NCBI RefSeq assembly: GCF_028023555.1
Contig: NZ_JAQIOY010000001.1
Coordinates: forward strand, 310,001 to 374,000
DNA: 64,000 nt
Direction of reading: 5' to 3'
DNA from: Thalassococcus_A lentus
GTDB taxonomy: Bacteria > Pseudomonadota > Alphaproteobacteria > Rhodobacterales > Rhodobacteraceae
Of the stretch, positions 56,847-64,000 are shown piece by piece. The notes beneath the pieces are model-generated. The model made no database searches. It was not told the origin of the DNA and worked only from the letters and a program-made list of their open reading frames with translations. The position numbers and the translations under genes are program-made. Numbering within the stretch: position 1 is the first letter of the stretch; each line of letters starts with the position of its first letter.

Positions 56847-57793
56847 GCGGTTTTCAGCCTTTCAAGATGATCGCCAGTTGGCTCTGGAAGAGCATCCAGG
56901 ATCAGTGGTGCAACATGGGCCAGCGCAGGATGTTTGAGGTCGTTTTTGAGGTGTCCCCAAACACGCGGGATCAGATCAATATACCCGGGCTTCCCACGGG
57001 TTTTCGCAAGGCGAGCGAAAACACCCAGAATTCGCAGGTTTCGTTGTGCTCCAAGTACACTCAACGACGTATTAAACTGATCGGAATTCAGCCCAGTTGT
57101 GGTGATATAGTGACTGATGCAGGCGTCTTTGGTGCCCGGAAACAAATCCCGTCTGGCGTCTTCGAGCAAAGAAATCAGATCGTAAGCCCTGTGCCCCTGC
57201 AATGCGTCCTGAAAGTCCAATAGCCCGGCGCGCGCCGGTCCGTCGCGAGTGTCCAGATCGAGGATGTTTTCCGCATGGTAGTCGCGCAGGATCATCACAT
57301 CGGTTGGCGTGGCATGGGCTTCGAGGATCGGTTGAAAAGCTGCGGCAACTTTGGCCGCCACATGCTTTTGATCAGCGTAGTGGACAAAAGCCAGGTCGGT
57401 CATGTTTGCCAGAGTCCGCGCATCGGCGACCGGCAAATCGGAGGGCGGCTCATGGCGATGCAGTTCTATCAATGCGTCCGTGGCCGTCAGATACAATGCA
57501 CGTTCCGTGTGGTCATCAATGGCCAGCTTTGCGATCAGACTGTCACCAAAATCTTCAATCAGCAGTAGCCCTGCTTCTGGGTCTTCTGCGTAGATTTCCG
57601 GCGCACTGAGTCCCAGAGACTTAAGATGCCGTGAAAGACGAGCAAACAGTGACACATCGCCGTCAGGGTCTTGCATCAGCATCGCGGTTTGACCGTTCAT
57701 TCGTAGACGAGTGTACCGGCGCGTTGACGCATCTCCCTGCAATGGGTGGTGCTCCGCATCGCCCCACCCGGCATTGACCAGAAACGAATTCAT
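56831..57793 (-). CDS. amgK: AmgK-like N-acetylmuramate/N-acetylglucosamine kinase
   Basis: 320 residues from ATG 57793, with the APH-like phosphotransferase motif ILRDYHAENILDL and LLDFQDALQG (metal-binding Asp). GDASTRRYTRL near residue 20 is typical of AmgK-like proteins. The gene lies between tsaE (4-bp overlap) and murU, as in the alphaproteobacterial tsaE-amgK-murU order. Confidence 0.88.
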   Translation of the reverse strand: MNSFLVNAGWGDAEHHPLQGDASTRRYTRLRMNGQTAMLMQDPDGDVSLFARLSRHLKSLGLSAPEIYAEDPEAGLLLIEDFGDSLIAKLAIDDHTERALYLTATDALIELHRHEPPSDLPVADARTLANMTDLAFVHYADQKHVAAKVAAAFQPILEAHATPTDVMILRDYHAENILDLDTRDGPARAGLLDFQDALQGHRAYDLISLLEDARRDLFPGTKDACISHYITTTGLNSDQFNTSLSVLGAQRNLRILGVFARLAKTRGKPGYIDLIPRVWGHLKNDLKHPALAHVAPLILDALPEPTGDHLERLKTACPMQ

Positions 57794-58272
57794 GCCCTCA
57801 GCTCCGCACAGACGGTGTCCCAACGAATGTTTGACCAAGTGAACGTCAATGTTCGCTCATGTTCGGATCGGGGCGGGGCATGAGTTTCGAAATTGACCGA
57901 CAGTGCATTTTCGGGCGTCATGTCCTCCAAACGGTTCGGCCATTCGATCAGACAAATCGCATCCTGCATTGCGTCCAGTAGTCCAAGTTCGGCCACTTCG
58001 TCCGGATCGGATAGGCGGTACAGGTCAGCGTGCCACAGCATGCCTTTTTGGGTTTCGTACTCCTGAACCAATGTAAACGTAGGTGATGGGACATCTTCGG
58101 GGACGTCTTGCAAAGACTGGATCAAACGACGGGCAAAATGCGATTTTCCGGCGCCGATACCGCCAGACAAAAGCAACACGTCTCCACTCCGGAGCGTTGC
58201 GCCGATCCGCACTGCGATCTCGGCAGTTTTTTCCGGTCCATTTGTTGTCAGGGAGGTTGATCGGCTTGTCAT
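57790..58272 (-). CDS. tsaE: TsaE, ATPase for tRNA t6A37 synthesis
   Basis: 160 residues with Walker A GGIGAGKSHF and VPSPTFTLVQEYE. Part of the TsaBDE complex that adds threonylcarbamoyl to tRNA A37. The other subunits are not in the window. First gene of the tsaE-amgK-murU-addB-addA run. Confidence 0.94.
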   Translation of the reverse strand: MTSRSTSLTTNGPEKTAEIAVRIGATLRSGDVLLLSGGIGAGKSHFARRLIQSLQDVPEDVPSPTFTLVQEYETQKGMLWHADLYRLSDPDEVAELGLLDAMQDAICLIEWPNRLEDMTPENALSVNFETHAPPRSEHERTLTFTWSNIRWDTVCAELRA

Positions 58273-58325
58273 AGGCGCAAGGATACCGGGCGGGCAGTCA
58301 GCCGCAAGTGCAGATCAATCCCTGA

Positions 58326-59822
58326 CTACTCCGTGGTGTCCATCGTTGCTGCCGGAACCGCGCTTGCTGCGGTCATCTTGGAAAAACGAACTAGGGTCGA
58401 TCCAGCTGCGACTGGCTCGACAGAGCAAAAGAGGCTCCCACCTTGGCGCAGATCAAGCCCGGTATCCCAAGCAGCGCGATCCCGTAGCGTCAAAACGAAT
58501 TCACGTATTTCCGGCCATACGGGTGTGGGCACGCAGGCTTTCGACCATGCCTGTGTTGCGTCGACAATTGTCATTTCGGCAAAGGCGCTGTCCGGCTCGC
58601 AATCCCACAGGGTTCGGTATGCCGTATTGCAAAACGTCAAAACGCCCAGCTGGGAAAAAACGGCGACCGCGTCGTCAAAACTGTCGATCACAGATTGCGT
58701 CATTTCCAGTTCTGATCGAAATCGTCTCGTCAATGAAATCTCGGCGCTGATGTCTTCCAGTAGGAAAGCGATTGCACCGTCGGGATGCGGACGGCCTGTG
58801 ATCTTGTAGGTCAACCCGGATGGCAGGTTCCAAGTCTCGCAATAGCGGTCATCCTGAGCGGCGTTGACAACGTTGGTCAACTGGTCGCGCCAACTGGTGT
58901 AGTTCTTTGGCTCTGGCATCATGCGGTTCTCACGCATGTGATCAAAAAAGCTGAGCAGGTTGGGACGCGCAGACAGGAATTCGACCGGTAGTCTGGTCAG
59001 ATCAAGGAGCGCGGGATTGAAAAGAACCAGACGGTGATCTTTGTCGAACACGGAAAGCCCGATGGGCAGGTGTGCAAAAGTCTTGGTCAGGGTTTGCACG
59101 AAATTGCGCTGGGCCAATTCGGCCGTGACAAGCGCATCAATGTTGCTGGCATAGTAAAGCGTTCCGGTTTCGGTGGGTTGGCTGGTGATTTCAAACCAAT
59201 GTTTTTTGCCAGCAGCGGTCTCAAGACTAGCACGGGATTGCCGGGCCGTTTTCGTGTCAATGACAGGCAGGTTAAACAGTTGTGTTGCCTGTTCCCCGGC
59301 CGCGCCGCAGTCGCGGATCAAAGCATTATAGGCCGCATTGGACCAAATGATTTGGCTGTCGCTATTGGTTTTCCACATGGGTGTGACCGCCATTTCCACG
59401 GCTTCTGTGGAAGCATCCTCTGGTGTATCGGCGGCCGCAATGTCGCCGGATGAATGGATGTCTCCAAGCTCAAGGATTCTGGTTTCGCCGTCTGTCCGCA
59501 GGAATAGCTGCTGGCCTTTGGCACCAGTGTCGCCCAGAACAACAGGCTGGTCCGGAAGTTCATCGGGGAGACCATCTATAAATGTCGCCAGCCTGTCTTT
59601 CAGCCGACACCAACTTTGGCCGGGCAACACGAGATCACCCAGGGAACGCTGTGCATGCTCGTTGCTATGGATGACCAATCCATCACGCAACAGGATCACC
59701 GACCGTCGGTTGACTGATGGGCCGACGAACGACGCTTTTTGTATACGGTTGGTCGTCGCTATCAGGAACAAGCCAACCAGCCCGATCCCAATTCCGGCAA
59801 AGGATGCTAACCATATGTTCAC
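58326..59822 (-). CDS. divL: DivL-like PAS protein without kinase domain
   Basis: About 498 residues from GTG 59822, which follows GGGGGATC; a TTG at 59867 lacks a ribosome site. One N-terminal membrane segment (residues ~3-21) is followed by three PAS-like regions (~147-230, 247-360, 377-482). The protein then ends: no H/Y-box or HATPase domain follows, unlike Caulobacter DivL. Relatives in Rhodobacterales share this form and control CtrA and gene-transfer-agent genes. Neighbouring tsaE matches Caulobacter synteny. Confidence 0.72.
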   Translation of the reverse strand: MNIWLASFAGIGIGLVGLFLIATTNRIQKASFVGPSVNRRSVILLRDGLVIHSNEHAQRSLGDLVLPGQSWCRLKDRLATFIDGLPDELPDQPVVLGDTGAKGQQLFLRTDGETRILELGDIHSSGDIAAADTPEDASTEAVEMAVTPMWKTNSDSQIIWSNAAYNALIRDCGAAGEQATQLFNLPVIDTKTARQSRASLETAAGKKHWFEITSQPTETGTLYYASNIDALVTAELAQRNFVQTLTKTFAHLPIGLSVFDKDHRLVLFNPALLDLTRLPVEFLSARPNLLSFFDHMRENRMMPEPKNYTSWRDQLTNVVNAAQDDRYCETWNLPSGLTYKITGRPHPDGAIAFLLEDISAEISLTRRFRSELEMTQSVIDSFDDAVAVFSQLGVLTFCNTAYRTLWDCEPDSAFAEMTIVDATQAWSKACVPTPVWPEIREFVLTLRDRAAWDTGLDLRQGGSLFCSVEPVAAGSTLVRFSKMTAASAVPAATMDTTE

Positions 59823-59870
59823 CAACGATCCCCCCGAATGGCGCTTCGAGGAGAGCGTCGATGACAAAGG

Positions 59871-59885
59871 TTAATAGCCGCTTAA
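59871..59885. promoter_or_regulatory. Perfect CtrA-box candidate (TTAA-N7-TTAA) upstream of divL-like gene
   Basis: TTAA at 59871-59874 and at 59882-59885 are 7 bp apart, an exact match to the CtrA recognition pattern. It lies 49 bp upstream of the proposed divL GTG and 20 bp past the regB stop. Direct binding has not been shown; the position suits autoregulatory feedback of the CtrA network. Confidence 0.55.
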
Positions 59886-59905
59886 TCGTGTTGGTTAAGT
59901 GGGTC

Positions 59906-61303
59906 CTAGACTTCAAACCTCTGGTTTTCGCCCAGCACCGCTCCGCGCTTGCCTGCCTCGGCCAGAATTTTACTTGCGGGCCAGACCACTTCGACAATGG
60001 CGCCGCGGCGCTCGTTGTTTTCCGGACTTGGGAGAAACGGGTCAGTGCCGTTCGCAAAGCTTAGCTCGGCGCCCGTTCGTTCCAAAAGCGTTTTTGCGAT
60101 GAACAGTCCCAAACCCATACCCTCGTATTCGGGCCGTTCTTTCTTTTCTTCTTCGGTTCGCCGCTTGCGGACAAACGGGTCGCCCATTCTGCCGATCAGA
60201 TGAGGCGGAAATCCCTGACCGTCGTCCAAGATCCTGATTGAAACCAGGTCATCGGTCCATGTTGCTTCGATCCAGATATTGGCCCGGGCGAAATCAACGG
60301 CGTTTTGTACCAGATTCCGCAAACCGTGTATGACTTCTGGACGCCGCAGAATCTGAGGTTGGTTGAAATCGCCGCCGGGGCCCGGACCGTCTTCGATAAA
60401 AATATCTTTGCCTCGGTCCTGATGCGGCTCTGCGGCTTCTCGGATGACTTCGACCAGAGGAGCGTGGCGCATATGCAGGTCGTCCTTGCCGGCCCTTCCC
60501 ATGGATCGCAGGATATCGCTGCACCGATCGGCTTGTTCACGGATCAACAAGGCATCTTCCTGCAACTCCGGGCGATCATCCAGATCGTCGGCCAATTCGG
60601 CTGATGTCAGCTTGATGGTGGCCAGAGGAGTGCCAAGCTCATGCGCGGCGGCGGCAACCACACCACCGAGATCATTCAGCTTCTGTGCGCGAGCCAGCGC
60701 CATTTGTGTCGCGGCAAGTGCGTCGGACATGGAATGCATCTCGCGGGAAATGCGGCGCGCGTATATCGAAATGAAAACAAGGGCGATGGTGATCGCTGTC
60801 CATTGGCCAAAGACGAACACATCAGGTATCCGCAGGATGAAACCCTGTTCGGTCCTAAGCGGCATGTGGTAATAGACCATCCCTGTCACCAGAAGGAACG
60901 CTGTTCCGCCCAGAATGATGGTCGACCGCAGCGTCAAGACTGCCGCGGAAACGGTTACCGGGCCCAGCACAAGCAAAGAAAACGGATTGTGCAATCCGCC
61001 TGTCAGGTAGAGCAGGAAACACAACTGGAGCAGATCAAACAGAACCATGAGCAGGTTCTCGTTCTCTGAAAGGCGCTTGTTTTCCGGGAATACGAAGATG
61101 GCCACCAGATTGCCAACCACGGAAACCCCGACCGCCAGATAGCAAAGCCCGAGTTCAAGTTGCAGGTTGTAAAGACGCTGAGCAATCGTGATTGCGCTGA
61201 TCTGGCCAATAATGGCCAGCCAGCGCAGCCAGATCATCGTCCGCAGACGAATCCAGTTGCTTCGCTTTTGTTCGCTTAGAAATCCAAGTTCCGATTGTGC
61301 CAT
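59906..61303 (-). CDS. regB: RegB/PrrB redox-sensing histidine kinase
   Basis: 465 residues. Six transmembrane segments span about residues 25-183. The quinone-site motif GGLHNPF is at 102-108, the phosphorylated His221 sits in AHELGTPLA, and Cys261 corresponds to the redox-active cysteine of the family. The ATPase domain ends with GMGLGLFIAKTL. It is divergent from senC. Confidence 0.95.
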   Translation of the reverse strand: MAQSELGFLSEQKRSNWIRLRTMIWLRWLAIIGQISAITIAQRLYNLQLELGLCYLAVGVSVVGNLVAIFVFPENKRLSENENLLMVLFDLLQLCFLLYLTGGLHNPFSLLVLGPVTVSAAVLTLRSTIILGGTAFLLVTGMVYYHMPLRTEQGFILRIPDVFVFGQWTAITIALVFISIYARRISREMHSMSDALAATQMALARAQKLNDLGGVVAAAAHELGTPLATIKLTSAELADDLDDRPELQEDALLIREQADRCSDILRSMGRAGKDDLHMRHAPLVEVIREAAEPHQDRGKDIFIEDGPGPGGDFNQPQILRRPEVIHGLRNLVQNAVDFARANIWIEATWTDDLVSIRILDDGQGFPPHLIGRMGDPFVRKRRTEEEKKERPEYEGMGLGLFIAKTLLERTGAELSFANGTDPFLPSPENNERRGAIVEVVWPASKILAEAGKRGAVLGENQRFEV

Positions 61304-61386
61304 CTGCGCCTTTTCGTCCCTTGTGCACGGCTAGCCAATTGTTAGGTCTGATGCAGACTCCAATCAATTGGTCAAAAAGGTGCGAC

Positions 61387-62007
61387 ATGCAGAAACTTGC
61401 GGCGGCGTCAGGTGGTGTTGCCATCCTCGCTCTGATGGGGGCGATGTATTACGTCACAATGGGTCCGGACAGCGATGACAGGTTTGCGGGCTGTCGAAGC
61501 GGCGCGATTGCAGGCGGGCCGGGGGCTATTGGTGGGCCGTTCGAGTTGCTGGATGCCAACGGCCAGACGGTTACCGACGCTGACGTCATCACCGAACCAA
61601 GCATCGTTTATTTTGGTTACACGTTTTGCCCGGATGTTTGCCCGCTCGACACTGCGCGGAATGCCGAAGCCGTCGATATTCTGGCGGATCGCGGCTATAG
61701 CACGACCCCGGTCTTTATTTCTGTGGACCCTGAACGGGATACGCCCGAAGTGGTCGGTGACTTTGCCTATAACCTTCATGAAAAGATGATCGGGCTAACG
61801 GGTTCACCGGAACAGGTAAAGGCCGCAAGTCAGGCGTACAAAACCTACTACAAGGCACAACCCGCCGAGGATGAGTACTACCTCGTTGATCATTCGACCT
61901 TCAGTTATCTGGTTCTGCCGGAAGAAGGGTTTGTTCAGTATTTCCGAAGAGAAGTTGGGCCGGAACAGATGGCCGATCAGGTGTCGTGCTTTATCGATGC
62001 GATGTAG
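61387..62007 (+). CDS. senC: SenC/PrrC, SCO-family copper-binding protein
   Basis: 206 residues from ATG 61387: one N-terminal membrane anchor (about 8-25), then a thioredoxin-like domain with CxxxC (C81, C85) in YTFCPDVCPL and His169 in VDHSTFSYL, the SCO copper ligands. Assists cytochrome oxidase copper-centre assembly and modulates RegB in relatives. Confidence 0.94.
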   Translation: MQKLAAASGGVAILALMGAMYYVTMGPDSDDRFAGCRSGAIAGGPGAIGGPFELLDANGQTVTDADVITEPSIVYFGYTFCPDVCPLDTARNAEAVDILADRGYSTTPVFISVDPERDTPEVVGDFAYNLHEKMIGLTGSPEQVKAASQAYKTYYKAQPAEDEYYLVDHSTFSYLVLPEEGFVQYFRREVGPEQMADQVSCFIDAM

Positions 62008-62102
62008 GTTCACAGACAGTGCTCAAATCAATGGTTTGACCCCCCAAAAGCCTAGGGGTAATACTTTTCTTCACAACCGCATCAATCCCGGGAGGAGCGC
62101 GC

Positions 62103-62657
62103 GTGGCTGATCGAGCAATCGAGGAATTGGGTGACGACCGTTCGCTGCTATTGGTTGATGATGACGAGCCGTTCCTCAGGCGATTGGCCAAGGCCATGGA
62201 AAAACGGGGCTTCGAGGTAGAGACAGCAGGGTCTGTTGCAGCCGGAAGCGCGATTGCTACGGCCCGTCCACCGGCCTATGCGGTGGTGGATCTGCGGTTG
62301 GAGGACGGCAATGGCCTCGACGTGGTTGAGGTGCTTCGCGACAAGCGCCCGGACAGCCGTATCGTGGTTCTCACTGGATATGGCGCCATTGCCACTGCTG
62401 TTGCTGCGGTCAAAATTGGTGCCACCGACTATCTGTCGAAGCCAGCCGATGCGACTGACATCATGAACGCATTGCTGGCGCGTGGAGATGATTTGCCTCC
62501 ACCGCCCGAAAATCCAATGAGTGCCGATCGCGTACGCTGGGAACACATCCAGCGAGTTTATGAACTCTGCGACCGTAATGTTTCAGAGACCGCCAGGCGG
62601 CTGAACATGCACAGAAGAACACTGCAACGGATTCTGGCCAAGCGCAGCCCGCGCTGA
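62103..62657 (+). CDS. regA: RegA/PrrA response regulator
   Basis: 184 residues from GTG 62103, preceded by GGGAGGAGC. The receiver has Asp63 (VVDLRLEDG) as phosphoacceptor and KPAD with the conserved Lys. After a Pro-rich linker, the Fis-type helix-turn-helix (NVSETARRLNMHRRTLQRIL) is at the C-terminus. Controls respiratory and related genes by redox state; completes the regB-senC-regA locus. Confidence 0.95.
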   Translation: MADRAIEELGDDRSLLLVDDDEPFLRRLAKAMEKRGFEVETAGSVAAGSAIATARPPAYAVVDLRLEDGNGLDVVEVLRDKRPDSRIVVLTGYGAIATAVAAVKIGATDYLSKPADATDIMNALLARGDDLPPPPENPMSADRVRWEHIQRVYELCDRNVSETARRLNMHRRTLQRILAKRSPR

Positions 62658-62664
62658 AGCTTGA

Positions 62665-63393
62665 TTAGATCAAGGACAATGAGGACCGCGCTGACGTGGC
62701 GTGTTGTTCTAGCTTTCGTGTCTTTTGCAGGTACCAAGCGATACCGGGCTGACCCTGTTTTTCAGCGTTTTCCAGCGCAATGCGCGCCTCTGCCAAATCC
62801 CTTGCACTCAGCAATAGCGCTTCTGCTGCCTTTGCACGAATGTCACGAATTTCAGTCAAACGGGCCTGATAGGAATCCGGCGTGATTTCTCCGGTTTTAC
62901 GCTGCCGTTTAAGGGTTTCCAATTCCGCAGACTGCGCAGCCAACATCGCGTCCAAGGTCGATTGAAGTGTTGTCATTTGGTCATCTGCCTTGGAAATGGC
63001 AGGCATTACGCGGTTCAAATCCACCAGCGCCATACGTTGTTCGACCTGCTTGCGTCCATTGGCATGTCCAATGACGCCACCAACCGCGCCGCCGACCACA
63101 GCCGCTTGAGCACAGCGCCCCGCGCCTGACGCTGAAACAGCCGAAAGCCCGCAGCCCAGCACCGCCCCAACGGCAACGCCGCGCATCGTAGATTTGCGCA
63201 GGATGTCCTTGGACAACTTCGAAAGCCTGACGGCTTGCTCGCCAAGCGCGACCTCGTGAATGTCGGCACTCTGTACCGGCGCAATCGTTGCGTTGACTGT
63301 ATTCTTTGACACGAAGGACGGCGCTGCAGTCTCACTACAGCTGACCAACATCCCCGTGCTCAATACGGCGATCAACAAACCTTTTGCACACAT
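62665..63393 (-). CDS. Glycine-zipper lipoprotein of unknown function
   Basis: 242 residues. Lipobox LVSC gives lipidated Cys19. A Gly/Ala-rich segment (about 70-115, with AVVGGAVGGVIG) resembles glycine-zipper membrane segments, and a long charged coiled coil fills about 140-230. The gene converges on regA with an 8-bp gap. Function is not assignable. Confidence 0.75.
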   Translation of the reverse strand: MCAKGLLIAVLSTGMLVSCSETAAPSFVSKNTVNATIAPVQSADIHEVALGEQAVRLSKLSKDILRKSTMRGVAVGAVLGCGLSAVSASGAGRCAQAAVVGGAVGGVIGHANGRKQVEQRMALVDLNRVMPAISKADDQMTTLQSTLDAMLAAQSAELETLKRQRKTGEITPDSYQARLTEIRDIRAKAAEALLLSARDLAEARIALENAEKQGQPGIAWYLQKTRKLEQHATSARSSLSLI

Positions 63394-63529
63394 GACTACT
63401 GCCCTCTGAAACCATAGATGTTTTTTTCTTGTCGTTTCAGATCAGAGAACACTGAGGCAGAAATTGGGCGAATTGTTCGCAAATTGAAGGGTTTTCGAAG
63501 GTTTCCGATAGTTTTTTGGGTCACTTCCC

Positions 63530-64000
63530 CTACAGCGTGTATCTCTTGATTACTCTGTCAACCTTGGCGCCATCTGCGCGGGTGAAGTCATCTTTCCAGA
63601 CTTCGTGGTCTACAAATCCAAGTCGGCTGTAGAACGCCAGTCCACCGGTGTTATCAGAGGTGATCTTTGCAATGATTTCTTTAGCGCCAAATGCGCGGCT
63701 GTCTGCCAGAGTTTTGGCAAACAAGGCGCGGCCGGCCCCTTTGACCGGATTTAGTCGATCAGTAAAGCTGCCGATCGACAGAACGTCATCACCCACATCA
63801 AAGGCACCCTGAAACCCAACCACACGTGTTCCAAGCAAGGCCACGTTTGTGACCGGCGCTTCATCCAAGTAGTGATCCGAGAAAGCGTCCTCGGAAAATG
63901 GATCTTCGTAGGCTGTTGAGCCGCCCAATGCGATGATGTGGTTCACAATTGCCGTGCAGGCCGGCACATCCACCCGTTTCATGCCGCGAACTCTGATCAT
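63530..64000 (-). CDS. GNAT-family N-acetyltransferase
   Basis: 156 residues starting at the window edge (ATG 63998-64000 on the minus strand; the true start could lie further upstream). The acetyl-CoA region has KGAGRALFAKTL, and NTGGLAFYSRLGF forms the usual C-terminal GNAT signature. The acetylated substrate is unknown. Confidence 0.85.
   Translation of the reverse strand: MIRVRGMKRVDVPACTAIVNHIIALGGSTAYEDPFSEDAFSDHYLDEAPVTNVALLGTRVVGFQGAFDVGDDVLSIGSFTDRLNPVKGAGRALFAKTLADSRAFGAKEIIAKITSDNTGGLAFYSRLGFVDHEVWKDDFTRADGAKVDRVIKRYTL

Noticed and set aside
1..64000. tRNA, rRNA, CRISPR or prophage
   Set aside because: No cloverleaf, 16S/23S segment, regular repeat array or phage structural gene was found on either strand by eye; a tool scan (tRNAscan, CRISPR finder) would settle this.

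Overview
This 64 kb window is chromosomal DNA of a Rhodobacterales (Roseobacter-group) alphaproteobacterium. Four things point there: the origin-proximal block mnmG-rsmG-parA-parB-hemW-rdgB-rph-hrcA-grpE; the RegB/SenC/RegA (PrrB/C/A) redox-regulation locus; a PAS-only DivL-like protein next to tsaE-amgK-murU-addB-addA-trxA; and a sodium channel whose filter region resembles those of marine roseobacters. Genes are densely packed on both strands, with many 4-bp start/stop overlaps. I see no rRNA, tRNA, CRISPR array, insertion sequence or prophage, so this is mostly core genome.

Layout. 1-7.6 kb: tRNA and rRNA modification, chromosome segregation with a perfect parS inside rsmG, and nucleotide/RNA housekeeping and heat-shock genes. 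7.6-16.8 kb: mutS, the malic enzyme/PTA fusion, a PfkB kinase, an exported MsrA, a sulfotransferase-like protein, a small Tat-exported protein and argG. 16.9-24.8 kb: a membrane protein, ilvA with an SDR gene, a divergent Hpt and REC-SpoIIE phosphatase pair, two Nudix hydrolases, hslO and a CCA-adding-type nucleotidyltransferase. 25-31.3 kb: two adjacent ABC exporter genes with a P-loop kinase, an RNA methyltransferase and a voltage-gated sodium channel. 31.3-34.7 kb: envelope genes (two L,D-transpeptidases flanking a CAP-domain lipoprotein), a 63-residue membrane protein and hemH. 34.8-40.1 kb: a methyltransferase, comF, grxC, a nitrilase-family hydrolase, a MarR regulator, ubiG and an iminopeptidase. 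40.2-45.7 kb: a complete peptide/dipeptide-type ABC importer. 45.7-46.4 kb: the only long stretch without a large gene, holding a promoter-like sequence, an RNA switch candidate and two related small ORFs. 46.4-49.8 kb: hslUV with an RpoH-like promoter, a phosphotransferase and trxA. 49.8-62.7 kb: addAB, murU-amgK, tsaE, divL-like and regB-senC-regA. 62.7-64 kb: a glycine-zipper lipoprotein and a GNAT acetyltransferase.

Several genes belong to the regulatory layer that in relatives controls CtrA, stress response and gene-transfer-agent production: the divL-like gene with a perfect TTAA-N7-TTAA CtrA box just upstream, and the REC-SpoIIE phosphatase with its Hpt partner. The least explained part is 45.74-46.42 kb. 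A short leader there can fold into two mutually exclusive structures, one a terminator, ahead of two paralogous ~53-residue proteins that share a CPx(S/T)GIW...GxPFPK...WxLVxxF signature and are separated by a second strong terminator.
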